Shown piece after piece: positions 1-8,393 of a DNA stretch of 64,000 nt (the stretch's first letter is position 1; every line of letters starts with the position of its first letter). The notes below the pieces were generated by a model, which worked only from the letters and a program-made list of their open reading frames with translations, did not search any database and was not told the origin of the DNA. Location: positions 1,815,047-1,879,046 of the forward strand of contig NZ_KV917376.1 of assembly GCF_002019695.1 (NCBI RefSeq), read 5' to 3'. The translations under genes and the position numbers were made by a program. This DNA comes from Evansella clarkii (GTDB lineage: Bacteria; Bacillota; Bacilli; Bacillales; Salisediminibacteriaceae).

Positions 1-11
1 AGGAATGGCAA

Positions 12-971
12 ATGAAATGGGGAATTCTTGGGGCTTCAGGTATTGCTGAAAAAGCGGTTGTTCCTGCACTTATCCGTGCGGAAAACACAGAAATAACAGC
101 TGTTGCGAGCGGAAGCGGGAAAGGAAAAGAGTTCGCGGAAAAGTTTCAAATTAAAAAAGTTTACACCGATTATACAGAGCTCCTGAAAGATCCAGACGTG
201 GAAGCAGTCTATATTTCCGTACCGAACCATCTACATAAAAAATGGACGATTGAAGCAGCAAAACATGGCAAGCATGTGCTGTGCGAGAAACCAGCGGCAC
301 TTAACGCAGCAGACGCAGAGGAAATGCTGCAAATATGCAAAGATAATAACGTGCAGTTTTTAGAGGCATTCATGTACCAGTTTCATCCCCAGCATCTCCA
401 GGTTAAAGATATTATCCAGTCAGGTGAAATAGGGGACGTTAAATTAATAAAAGCAGGATTTTCCTTTCCGCTGGACCTTGGGAAGTCTAACATCCGCCTT
501 GATAAAGAAAAAGGCGGCGGAAGTCTGTTTGATGTAGGCTGCTACGGTATCCATTCTGTTCTTGATCTGTCCGCCAGCACGCCTGCTGAAATAAAAGCTG
601 TCTCCGTAGTACATGAAGAGCTGCAGGTGGATACAAGTACTGTCGTTTCTTTAAAAATGGAGAATGGCATACTTGCACAAATAGATTCAAGCTTCGAGCA
701 GCAGTTCCGCAACGAGTATATTGTCATTGGAACGAAAGGCAGTGTTACCGTGACAGATGCATACAGGCCCGATAAGCCAGGCGTGGGAACAATCATTATT
801 AAGGATATGGAGACAGGGGATACACGCACGGAAAAACTGGACGGGGACACTTACCGGCTCGAAACAGAAGCTCTCACAGAGGCCGTTACAAAAGGACGCT
901 CGCTGGAGCATTATCACCGGCTGACTCTGGAAACATTGAGGGTCATAGGAAAGTGTCTTGAAGAAGTATAA
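12..971 (+). CDS. Gfo/Idh/MocA-family NAD(P)-dependent oxidoreductase
   Basis: This 319-residue protein has the layout of Gfo/Idh/MocA sugar dehydrogenases: an N-terminal Rossmann fold opening with GILGASGIA (residues 4-12), the family lysine in CEKPAALN (about residue 92) and a C-terminal alpha/beta substrate domain containing GGGSLFDVGCYGIHS. Members oxidise or reduce sugars, inositols or their derivatives in the cytoplasm. The start at 12 sits just after an AGGAATGG stretch and the length is normal, so the gene looks complete although it begins at the window edge. It precedes the galactose genes but is separated from them by a terminator and a promoter, so a role with galactosides is only suggested. 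The substrate cannot be told from the sequence. Confidence 0.85.
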   Translation: MKWGILGASGIAEKAVVPALIRAENTEITAVASGSGKGKEFAEKFQIKKVYTDYTELLKDPDVEAVYISVPNHLHKKWTIEAAKHGKHVLCEKPAALNAADAEEMLQICKDNNVQFLEAFMYQFHPQHLQVKDIIQSGEIGDVKLIKAGFSFPLDLGKSNIRLDKEKGGGSLFDVGCYGIHSVLDLSASTPAEIKAVSVVHEELQVDTSTVVSLKMENGILAQIDSSFEQQFRNEYIVIGTKGSVTVTDAYRPDKPGVGTIIIKDMETGDTRTEKLDGDTYRLETEALTEAVTKGRSLEHYHRLTLETLRVIGKCLEEV

Positions 972-978
972 TACACAT

Positions 979-1010
979 AGCAAGCGCTGACTTAGCGCTT
1001 GCTCTTTTAG
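979..1010 (+). terminator. Intrinsic terminator after the oxidoreductase
   Basis: A perfect 10-bp stem, AGCAAGCGCT pairing with AGCGCTTGCT across a 5-nt loop, is followed by CTTTTAG. It lies 8 nt after the stop codon at 971. Confidence 0.8.
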
Positions 1011-1043
1011 TATTGGTTTTCAGGGGAGGAGTCCGCTCACGTG

Positions 1044-1167
1044 ATTAATTAATTAATTAATTTAATAAAGTTAGTTTACCGAACCGTATTTTTTCGATAT
1101 AATAGCAACTGTAGAGGTGTCTCATTAATGGATACCCGCACACTTTATTAATTAAATAAATTAATTA
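1044..1167 (+). promoter_or_regulatory. galKET promoter flanked by TTAATTAA-type repeats
   Basis: A sigma-A-like promoter is visible: TTTACC at 1075-1080, 17 bp, TATAAT at 1098-1103. It is bracketed by two AT-rich self-complementary tracts built from TTAATTAA units, at 1044-1063 and 1145-1167, about 100 bp apart. Such paired sites could be operators for one of the two local sugar regulators (ROK at 5055, LacI type at 14618). That assignment is an inference. Confidence 0.5.
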
Positions 1168-1241
1168 CCGGTTTTGATACCCGGAATTACTGGCATACTA
1201 CCTGTGTTGGAAGAAATTACTTTATATAAAGGATGAGTCTG

Positions 1242-2423
1242 ATGAAAGAGAAACTGCAAAAAGAATATACATCTGTTTTCGGAGCAGGCTCTGAGGCGGA
1301 GGAAAACGCACGTTTGTTTTTTGCCCCTGGAAGAGTCAATCTGATTGGTGAGCATATTGATTATAACGGCGGATACGTACTACCGGCGGCATTGAGCCTT
1401 GGAACATACGCGCTCACCGTGCCGCGGCATGACAATAAGGTGAGGTTATATTCGGTAAACTTCCCTGATAAGGGAGTCATTGAGTTCACACTGGATGAGC
1501 TTGTATACAAAAAAGAAGATGACTGGGCCAACTATCCAAAAGGTGTCCTTGCAGTATTTGCTGAAAAGGGTTATGCAGGAGAGACAGGGTTTGACGCTGT
1601 ATTTTACGGAAATATTCCAAATGGAGCCGGCCTTTCTTCATCTGCTTCCATTGAAGTCGTGACCGCTTTCCTCTGGAACGAACTTAACGAATTCAAAGCG
1701 GATCCGGTAACACTCGTTCAATGGTGCCAAAGGGCGGAGAACGAATTTATCGGGGTGAACTGCGGGATCATGGACCAGTTTTCCATCGGTCTTGGAAAAA
1801 AAGACAATGCCATTCTTCTTAACTGTGAAACACTTGAGTATAAATACAGTCCTTTGAAGCTTGGTGGCCATGTTCTCGTTATAGCTAATACAAATAAACG
1901 CAGGGGACTTGCAGATTCCAAATATAATGAACGGCGGAGCGAGTGTGAACAGGCATTGGCCGGGCTGCAGGAGAAACATTCCATATCAGCCCTGTGCGAG
2001 CTGGATGCAGAAACGTTCGAGCAGGACAAGCATTTAATTAAAGACGACACAGTGAGGAAACGGGCGAAACATGCCATTTATGAAAATGAAAGAACTATTC
2101 ATGCTGCAAAGCTTCTGAAAGAAGGTGACCTTGTAGGGTTCGGCCAGCTTATGAATGAGTCTCACATCTCTTTAAGGGACGACTACGAGGTGACCGGAAA
2201 AGAACTTGATTCTTTAGTGGAAGCAGCATGGGACGAAGAAACAGTAATCGGAGCAAGAATGACAGGGGCCGGTTTTGGCGGATGTACCGTTAATCTTGTC
2301 CATAAGGATAACCTTAAAGAAGTGCTTGAAAGAATCGGCGAAAAATATGAAAAGGCGACAGGCATTCAGGCAGAATTTTATGTTGCGGAGAGTGGGGAAG
2401 GAGCCCATGAAATCACAGACTGA
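1242..2423 (+). CDS. galK: Galactokinase
   Basis: GalK phosphorylates alpha-D-galactose with ATP to galactose 1-phosphate, the first Leloir step. The GHMP-kinase signatures are all present: the galactokinase motif GRVNLIGEHIDYNGG near the N-terminus, the phosphate loop PNGAGLSSSASIE, and the C-terminal GARMTGAGFGGC. Two in-frame ATGs exist, at 1233 and 1242. The AAAGGA ribosome binding site at 1228-1233 overlaps the first and is well spaced for the second, so I take 1242, giving 393 residues, normal for bacterial GalK. The gene is followed 24 nt later by galE and then galT, forming one operon behind the 1075-1103 promoter. Confidence 0.95.
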   Translation: MKEKLQKEYTSVFGAGSEAEENARLFFAPGRVNLIGEHIDYNGGYVLPAALSLGTYALTVPRHDNKVRLYSVNFPDKGVIEFTLDELVYKKEDDWANYPKGVLAVFAEKGYAGETGFDAVFYGNIPNGAGLSSSASIEVVTAFLWNELNEFKADPVTLVQWCQRAENEFIGVNCGIMDQFSIGLGKKDNAILLNCETLEYKYSPLKLGGHVLVIANTNKRRGLADSKYNERRSECEQALAGLQEKHSISALCELDAETFEQDKHLIKDDTVRKRAKHAIYENERTIHAAKLLKEGDLVGFGQLMNESHISLRDDYEVTGKELDSLVEAAWDEETVIGARMTGAGFGGCTVNLVHKDNLKEVLERIGEKYEKATGIQAEFYVAESGEGAHEITD

Positions 2424-2447
2424 CAAACCAGAAAGGGGTAATGTGAA

Positions 2448-3446
2448 ATGGCGGTACTAGTATGCGGGGGAGCAGGGTACATTGGCAGCCATGCCGTTGC
2501 AGAGCTGTTAAATAAAGGGGAAGAAGTTGTTGTTGTCGATAATTTACAGATGGGCCACAAAGAAGCGGTACTTAATGGGGCAAAGCTGTACGACGGGGAC
2601 TTACGGGATAAGGAGTTTCTGAACAGAGTTTTTGAAGAAAATGAAATAAACGCTGTTATCCATTTCGCGGCGGATTCTCTCGTAGGTGTAAGTATGGAAG
2701 AACCGTTGCAATATTACAACAATAATGTTTACGGAGCAATGTGTCTCCTTGAAGTGATGAGAGACCACGACGTTAAGGTAATCGTGTTTTCTTCCACAGC
2801 GGCGACTTACGGAGAGCCTGTCAATATCCCGATAATGGAGACGGATCCGACAATTCCTACAAATCCATATGGTGAAACAAAGCTCGCAATAGAAAAAATG
2901 CTTAAATGGTGCGAAGAGGCTTACGGTATCCGTTCTATCTCCCTGCGTTACTTCAATGTTGCCGGAGCACATGTGAACGGGGAGATTGGCGAAGACCACA
3001 CACCGGAAACCCACCTCATTCCAATCGTGCTTCAGGTTGCAATGGGGCAGCGGGAAAAAATCATGATTTTCGGTGACGATTATGATACACCGGACGGAAC
3101 GTGCATCAGGGATTACATCCATGTGAATGATTTAATTGACGCCCACCTGCTTGCTCTGGAAAAACTAAGGAGCGGCGCTGGCAGTAATGTATTTAACCTT
3201 GGAAACGGAAGCGGCTTCAGTGTGAAAGAAGTTATTGATACAGCGAGAAAAGTAACCGGGCATGAAATTCCGGCAGAAACAGCACCGCGACGAGCAGGGG
3301 ACCCTGCAAAACTTGTGGCATCTTCAGAAAAAGCTCAGGAGGAGTTAGGCTGGAAACCGAACTATCCATCTCTGGAAGCCATTATTGAAAGTGCCTGGAA
3401 CTGGCATCAGAAAAGGCCAGGAGGCTATAAAGGGCTGAAGAGATAA
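2448..3446 (+). CDS. galE: UDP-glucose 4-epimerase
   Basis: GalE interconverts UDP-galactose and UDP-glucose using tightly bound NAD. It is an extended short-chain dehydrogenase: the nucleotide-binding GGAGYIGSH motif is at residues 7-15, the catalytic SSTAATYG...YGETK (Ser and Tyr-x-x-x-Lys) lies around residues 115-145, and RDYIHVNDL occurs further on, as in other GalE proteins. The length of 332 is typical. It lies between galK and galT with short gaps, so it recycles the UDP carrier for the Leloir pathway. UDP-sugars from this step might also supply the surface-polymer locus. Confidence 0.95.
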   Translation: MAVLVCGGAGYIGSHAVAELLNKGEEVVVVDNLQMGHKEAVLNGAKLYDGDLRDKEFLNRVFEENEINAVIHFAADSLVGVSMEEPLQYYNNNVYGAMCLLEVMRDHDVKVIVFSSTAATYGEPVNIPIMETDPTIPTNPYGETKLAIEKMLKWCEEAYGIRSISLRYFNVAGAHVNGEIGEDHTPETHLIPIVLQVAMGQREKIMIFGDDYDTPDGTCIRDYIHVNDLIDAHLLALEKLRSGAGSNVFNLGNGSGFSVKEVIDTARKVTGHEIPAETAPRRAGDPAKLVASSEKAQEELGWKPNYPSLEAIIESAWNWHQKRPGGYKGLKR

Positions 3447-3470
3447 AAAGCAGAAAAGGAAGTGGCAAAA

Positions 3471-4982
3471 GTGAGCATCTATACATCCATTGAAAGGCTG
3501 ATGCAGTACGGTCTTCAAAAAAACCTGTTTCATGAAATAGATAAGGATTATGTACGGAACCAGATTTTGCGCGTCCTGGAACTGGAGGACTATGAACAGG
3601 CTTCTGCTCCTGAAGAAACCGAGGAAACTCCTGTACGCATATTAAAGGAGATTCTTGACTGGGCTTCGGGAAATGGAAGGATGGAAGAAAATACCATTAC
3701 ACATCGGGACCTCCTGGATACAGAACTGATGGGCTGTCTTGCCGGCCGGCCGTCTGAGGTGCTCAGGAATTTTCAAGATAAAGCGGACAAGAACGGAATA
3801 GAAGCAGCAACTAAGGATTTTTATCAATTCAGCAAGGATGTTCACTACATCCGTACAGACAGAGTTGCAAAAAATGAAAGCTGGTTTACTGATACAGAGT
3901 ACGGAAAACTGGAAATTACAATTAATTTATCAAAACCTGAAAAAGATCCAAAAGAAATTGCTGCGGCTAAACTTGCCAAACAAGCATCATATCCAAAATG
4001 CCTTTTGTGTAAAGAAAATGTCGGCTATACTGGCAGGCTGAACCACCCTGCCCGGCAGAATCTCAGGACGTTGCCTGTCTCACTTGCAGGAGAAAACTGG
4101 CATCTGCAGTTTTCCCCATATGTTTACTATAACGAGCATGCGATCCTGCTAAAGGAAGAGCATGAGCCAATGAAAATCACCAAAAAAACTTTTGACAGAC
4201 TGCTTAGTTTTGTGAAGCAGTTCCCGCATTATTTTCTGGGATCGAATGCAGACTTGCCAATCGTTGGGGGTTCTATTTTAAGCCATGACCATTTCCAGGG
4301 AGGAAACCATGATTTCCCGATGGCGAAAGCGGAGTATGAGACTACATTTGAACTAAATGATTTTCCTCATATCCGAGCCGGAATTGTAAAGTGGCCAATG
4401 TCAGTGATCCGGCTGCAGGGAGAGCAGGCGGGAGACCTGGCGGAAGCGGCAGACTATATTTTCCGGAAATGGAGCGGATACTCTGATGAAACTGCCGGCA
4501 TCTACGCTTTTTCAGGGGAAACTCCTCATAATACGATTACGCCGATCGCCCGTAAGAGGGACAATCTGTATGAGCTTGATCTTGTACTGAGGAATAACCG
4601 TACAAATGAAGAGCACCCCGATGGGATTTTTCACCCGCACAAGGAAGTTCATCACATTAAAAAGGAAAATATCGGTCTGATCGAAGTGATGGGGCTGGCA
4701 GTCCTTCCAGGCAGACTTAAGGAAGAACTGGAGCTGCTTGCTGAGGCGATGACCGGCAGCCATCCTGAAGAAAATATTAAATCCGATGACAGAATAGAAA
4801 AACATGCCGAATGGGCACTCAGCATTATGGAGAAACATACTTTTAAAGATAAAAATGACTGCCTAAGGATATTAAAGGAAGAAACAGGCCTTGTTTTTTC
4901 TGAAATTCTTGAGCATGCCGGTGTATATAAAAGGGATGAAGCAGGACGGGAAGCTTTCCTTTCCTTCGCTCAAACATTATAA
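3471..4982 (+). CDS. galT: Galactose-1-phosphate uridylyltransferase, class II
   Basis: GalT transfers UMP from UDP-glucose to galactose 1-phosphate. The roughly 500-residue length and the N-terminal MSIYTSIERLMQYGLQ identify the class II form of Firmicutes rather than the short HxHxQ-type enzyme. The active-site region reads SHDHFQGGNHDFPM. Two GTG codons, at 3462 and 3471, could start it. The AAAAGGA at 3454-3460 abuts the first and is properly spaced for the second, and the class II consensus N-terminus begins at the second. It is the third gene of the galK-galE-galT operon, with a 24-nt gap from galE. Confidence 0.92.
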   Translation: MSIYTSIERLMQYGLQKNLFHEIDKDYVRNQILRVLELEDYEQASAPEETEETPVRILKEILDWASGNGRMEENTITHRDLLDTELMGCLAGRPSEVLRNFQDKADKNGIEAATKDFYQFSKDVHYIRTDRVAKNESWFTDTEYGKLEITINLSKPEKDPKEIAAAKLAKQASYPKCLLCKENVGYTGRLNHPARQNLRTLPVSLAGENWHLQFSPYVYYNEHAILLKEEHEPMKITKKTFDRLLSFVKQFPHYFLGSNADLPIVGGSILSHDHFQGGNHDFPMAKAEYETTFELNDFPHIRAGIVKWPMSVIRLQGEQAGDLAEAADYIFRKWSGYSDETAGIYAFSGETPHNTITPIARKRDNLYELDLVLRNNRTNEEHPDGIFHPHKEVHHIKKENIGLIEVMGLAVLPGRLKEELELLAEAMTGSHPEENIKSDDRIEKHAEWALSIMEKHTFKDKNDCLRILKEETGLVFSEILEHAGVYKRDEAGREAFLSFAQTL

Positions 4983-5054
4983 AATATTTTCGCTGCGAAC
5001 GCCGTCGGCGGCTAAGCAGCTGGGGAGATCAAATGACAGAGGAGGGGCTGACTG

Positions 5055-6272
5055 ATGGGATCTGAGTTGACAGGCAGTTTTCAGCTGATGAAATCAATGA
5101 ACCGCGCTCTTATTCTGAACACAATTCGTTCAGAAGGCCCTATATCAAGAGCGGACATTGCAAAAACGACAAAACTGACCCCTCCCACGGTAACAAATAT
5201 AGTTGGAGAACTGCTGAAAACCGGGCTTATTAAAGAAAGTGATACAGGAGTTTCCAAGGGCGGAAGGCGTCCGATAATGCTGACTGTAAACTGGCCGAGC
5301 AGAAATGTTATTGGCGTGGATATTGGAGTAAATAAAATCCGGGTCGTACTAACAGATTTAAACGCGAATATCCTTTATAAAACTGTTGCTAAAATGCCTG
5401 TTCCCGTAACTGAAGAAAAGCTTCTGGAAACGTTGAAGAAAAGTATACACAGGCTGATTACCCAATCAGGTGCAGATAAAGAAAGGCTGATTGGAATAGG
5501 GGTAGGTATGCATGGAATGGTAGATTCTGAGCAAGGTGTATCTTTATACGCCCCGTCCTGGAACCTGAAAAATGTAGCGGTGAAGGAGGAGCTGGAAGGG
5601 GAGTTTCTCCTTCCGGTGAAAGCAGAAAATGATGCGAAAACTCTGGCTCTTGGAGAAAGATGGTTCGGGCAGGGGAAAGACACGGAAAACCTCGTCTGTA
5701 TTAATGTAGGGATGGGCATCGGCGCTGGCATTATTCTTAATAATCATATTTATCGCGGCAACGACCATATAGCAGGAGAGATAGGGCATATGGTAATTGA
5801 TGTGGACGGCCCGAAGTGTTCTTGCGGAAATTACGGCTGTTTCCAGACGCTTTCCGGGGGTTCGGCACTACGGGATTATGTTTTAAAAGAAATTGCGCTG
5901 GGAAGAGAAACTATCCTTTCAGACAGAATAGAGAAAAACCCGGAATCAGTTGATGGAAAAGCAATTTACGAATGTGCGAAAGCAGGCGATGCTCTTGCAT
6001 TGGAGGCTTTCTCAAAAACCGGGAGTTTCCTCGGGATAGGACTGCTTAATTTGCTGCATCTGATCAACCCGCCATTAGTAGTTATCGGCGGCGGAGTGTC
6101 CCGGGCAGGAGACTTAATATTAGAGCCTGTGCGGAAAATTATAAAGTTACGGGGCCTGACAGAAACAGTAAAGGCGACGAAGATTGTGGAGTCCGGACTG
6201 GGGGAGAACGGGACAGTTATTGGGGCGGCAACCCTTATTTTAGCTGATCTGTTTGCTTCAAATAACAGTTGA
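5055..6272 (+). CDS. ROK-family transcriptional regulator (XylR-like)
   Basis: This 405-residue protein has an N-terminal winged helix-turn-helix (SRADIAKTTKLTPPTVTNIV, residues about 31-50) followed by a ROK sugar-kinase-like domain with VIGVDIGVNKI, GVGMHGMVD and the cysteine cluster KCSCGNYGCFQ that binds structural zinc in this family. ROK repressors bind DNA until a sugar binds the kinase-like domain. The gene follows galT and precedes the sugar ABC importer. It probably controls the 6505-6533 promoter, where repeated AGTAAAATT units lie. The inducer may be galactose or a galactoside, which is an inference from position. The start is set by GAGGAGGGG at 5040-5047. Confidence 0.9.
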   Translation: MGSELTGSFQLMKSMNRALILNTIRSEGPISRADIAKTTKLTPPTVTNIVGELLKTGLIKESDTGVSKGGRRPIMLTVNWPSRNVIGVDIGVNKIRVVLTDLNANILYKTVAKMPVPVTEEKLLETLKKSIHRLITQSGADKERLIGIGVGMHGMVDSEQGVSLYAPSWNLKNVAVKEELEGEFLLPVKAENDAKTLALGERWFGQGKDTENLVCINVGMGIGAGIILNNHIYRGNDHIAGEIGHMVIDVDGPKCSCGNYGCFQTLSGGSALRDYVLKEIALGRETILSDRIEKNPESVDGKAIYECAKAGDALALEAFSKTGSFLGIGLLNLLHLINPPLVVIGGGVSRAGDLILEPVRKIIKLRGLTETVKATKIVESGLGENGTVIGAATLILADLFASNNS

Positions 6273-6320
6273 ACTAAATACAATTATAATAATTAAAACC
6301 TTATAATCAGGCAATCATAA

Positions 6321-6350
6321 GGCAGAGAACTCTTTCTCTGTCTATTTTTT
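6321..6350 (+). terminator. Intrinsic terminator after the ROK regulator
   Basis: The stem CAGAGAA (6323-6329) pairs with TTCTCTG (6334-6340) across CTCT and is followed by TCTATTTTTT. It separates galKET-ROK from the importer genes. Confidence 0.75.
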
Positions 6351-6364
6351 ATGCTCATTAGCTT

Positions 6365-6503
6365 AGTAAAATTTTAGTATAAATAATTGGTGTTGATATC
6401 TTTGTTTTTCCCGCTTAAAAGTTACCAGGATTGCTGGTACTCTCAGAAATACAGAATAGTAAAATTTAGTAGTAAAATATGAGTAAAATTTAAGTAAAAT
6501 TTT
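6365..6503 (+). repeat. Cluster of AGTAAAATT direct repeats (candidate operators)
   Basis: The unit AGTAAAATT or a one-base variant occurs at 6365, 6458, 6471, 6482 and 6493. The last four are spaced 11-13 bp apart and run directly into the -35 box at 6505. Helically phased repeats abutting a promoter are what a repressor site looks like. The adjacent ROK protein is the first candidate ligand, but this is inferred from position only. Confidence 0.5.
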
Positions 6504-6504
6504 A

Positions 6505-6533
6505 TTGACAGTTTTATCGGGTTAGATTATTAT
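6505..6533 (+). promoter_or_regulatory. Strong sigma-A promoter of the sugar ABC importer
   Basis: TTGACA at 6505-6510 and TATTAT at 6528-6533 are separated by exactly 17 bp. This places the transcription start near 6540, about 178 bp before the binding-protein gene. Confidence 0.8.
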
Positions 6534-6540
6534 CATAGTA

Positions 6541-6554
6541 TGACAGCGTTTTCA
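6541..6554 (+). promoter_or_regulatory. cre-like catabolite-repression site at the transcription start
   Basis: TGACAGCGTTTTCA matches the CcpA consensus TGWNANCGNTNWCA at every position. It overlaps the predicted +1, where CcpA would block initiation when a preferred sugar is present. Confidence 0.6.
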
Positions 6555-6602
6555 CTCTGGATAACCGAACTCGGCTAAAAATGCTGAAATAAATCTTCCT
6601 TT

Positions 6603-6617
6603 TTGAAAACGGTTGCT
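6603..6617 (+). promoter_or_regulatory. Second cre-like site in the leader
   Basis: TTGAAAACGGTTGCT fits the alternative cre consensus WTGNAANCGNWNNCW. At about +65 it could act as a CcpA roadblock. Two sites in one leader support glucose repression of the importer. Confidence 0.5.
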
Positions 6618-6717
6618 TGATTGAACCGGGCTTTATAAATAGAAAACTGTCGAGGCAGACAGCCAGATATCTATAAAGCACTAGTACTAAATAAATAATT
6701 TTTTAGGGGGCTATAAA

Positions 6718-8049
6718 ATGAAAGCATGGAAAAAAGCTTTAGCCGGAACATTATCTTTAGCTGTTCTAGCAGCCTGCGGAGGAAATGATAACAATACAGA
6801 AGAAACACCAGCAGGCAATAATAACGGAGACAATAACGGAGGGGAACTTTCAGGCGAGATTGAAGTCTGGGGCTGGAACGTGGCGGCAGCTTCTATGGAA
6901 CTGGCGATTGAAGGCTTTAACGAAATCCACCCTGATGTTGAAGTAAATGTACAGGATATCGGACGCCTTGATTTATATGACAGGCTCACTGTAGGTTTAG
7001 CTGCCGGGGGAGCAGGGCTTCCTGATGTAGTATTAGTTGAAACAGACAGAATCGACAACTACATGAGCGAGTTTCCTGAAGGATTCCTGAACTTGTCTGA
7101 ATACGGTTTTGACGAGTATGAAGACCAGTTCGCACAGGCAAAAATCAACTCTATGAAAAATGCAGACGGCGATTTTATCGCAGCACCTTGGGATTTCGGT
7201 CCTGCGGCAGTTTTCTATAACGTAGAAATTTTTGAAGAAGCTGGAGTAAATCCAGACGATATCGAAACATACGACGACTACATTGAAGCTGGAATACAGA
7301 TTCATGAAGCTACAGGAGCACAGCTGCTTCCAATTGATATTTCTCAGGACGATGCTCAGTTCCGAATGATGATGAACCAGCAAGGTACGTACTACTTTGA
7401 TGAAGACGGCAATATCGACATTGCTTCCGACGATGCAGTACTTGCAATGGAAAAGATTAAAGAAATGCGTGAAAATGACCTGATTGCCAACGTTGACGGC
7501 TGGGACGGAACAGTAACGGCTACAGTAAACGGAAGAGTGGCAACAGTGCCATTTGGTGTATGGTATGCAGGAACAATTATGGATCAGGCACCTGAACAGG
7601 AAGGCAACTGGGATATCTTCCCGCTGCCTGCACTTGAAGAAGGCGGAAACCGTGCAGCTAACCTTGGCGGATCTGACCTTGCAGTAATCGGAGCTACAGA
7701 AAATCCAGATGCTGCTTACGCTTTCGTTGAGTACTTCACAACTGAAACAGATCCGCAAATCGCGGCTCTTGAAGAATACGGCATGTTCCCTTCACTTCTA
7801 GAAACTTACGAGCACGAAACGTTCGATGAGGAAAGCGAGTTCTTTAACAACAGTGCTATCTTCCGTACATTCGCGGAAATCTCCGAGGACGTTCCATTTG
7901 CGAACTACACAAGTGACTATGCACGTGCATTCAGATATTCCGCTGACGCACAGGCAAGCGCACTACTGCAGGACGCAGAACCTGCTGACGCTTTAAGAGA
8001 AGCAGCTGAAAGAATTGCTAACGAATCAGGCAGAGACATTAACGAATAA
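6718..8049 (+). CDS. Sugar ABC transporter substrate-binding lipoprotein
   Basis: This 443-residue family 1 extracellular binding protein captures a sugar outside the membrane for the permeases encoded downstream. The signal peptide ends in a lipobox, LAACG (Cys about residue 20), followed by a low-complexity Asn/Glu/Gly linker, so the mature protein is lipid-anchored. The body has the usual EIEVWGWN start and Trp-rich ligand region. The mature chain is very acidic, as in exported proteins of salt- or alkali-adapted Bacillaceae. Its position with galactosidases and galKET points to an alpha- or beta-galactoside ligand, which is an inference. A 236-bp palindromic element separates it from its permeases. 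Confidence 0.9.
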   Translation: MKAWKKALAGTLSLAVLAACGGNDNNTEETPAGNNNGDNNGGELSGEIEVWGWNVAAASMELAIEGFNEIHPDVEVNVQDIGRLDLYDRLTVGLAAGGAGLPDVVLVETDRIDNYMSEFPEGFLNLSEYGFDEYEDQFAQAKINSMKNADGDFIAAPWDFGPAAVFYNVEIFEEAGVNPDDIETYDDYIEAGIQIHEATGAQLLPIDISQDDAQFRMMMNQQGTYYFDEDGNIDIASDDAVLAMEKIKEMRENDLIANVDGWDGTVTATVNGRVATVPFGVWYAGTIMDQAPEQEGNWDIFPLPALEEGGNRAANLGGSDLAVIGATENPDAAYAFVEYFTTETDPQIAALEEYGMFPSLLETYEHETFDEESEFFNNSAIFRTFAEISEDVPFANYTSDYARAFRYSADAQASALLQDAEPADALREAAERIANESGRDINE

Positions 8050-8068
8050 CATCTGTAACAGACAGGTG

Positions 8069-8304
8069 GCTGGGACAGAAATAAGTATTTAACTTGAAAA
8101 AACGAATGATGAACTCATTTAGCGGAGGAAATATACGTAGACTCCTGCGGGAATAGCATGAGCTGAAGACCCCGCAGGTTGGTTTTTACCGAGGAGGCTG
8201 AGGCCATGCCCGCGGACGCGAAGTATATTTCCGGAGCGGTGTCTATGCTCCTCTTCTGATTCTCATTCGTTTTTTCTTTTAATTGTAAATACTTTTGTCC
8301 CGGC
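8069..8304. repeat. 236-bp imperfect palindromic (MITE-like) intergenic element
   Basis: The ends are inverted copies: GGCTGGGACAGAAATAAG on the left matches the reverse complement of the right end, GGCCGGGACAAAAGT. The similarity continues inward to a shared AAAAAACGAATGA, giving arms of about 45 nt. Inside, GCGGAGGAAATATAC (about 8140) pairs with GTATATTTCCGGAGCG (about 8223), and GACTCCTGCGGG and ACCCCGCAGG add further pairing. No ORF lies inside. I recall similar CTCCTGCGGG-type elements scattered in Bacillaceae genomes. It fills the gap between the binding-protein and permease genes of one operon. Confidence 0.7.
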
Positions 8305-8393
8305 CTCTTCCTCTTAAAAGAGAGGGCTGGTGCAGGGCAGCTAAGACGTTCAGCATAAACCTGCCTGGCGTTTCAGCAAGAAAGGAGTAAAAA

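Noticed and set aside
7033-7758. A 241-codon minus-strand ORF inside the sugar-binding protein gene.
   Set aside because: It is antisense to a clear lipoprotein gene and is Cys/Phe/Val-rich nonsense with no family features.
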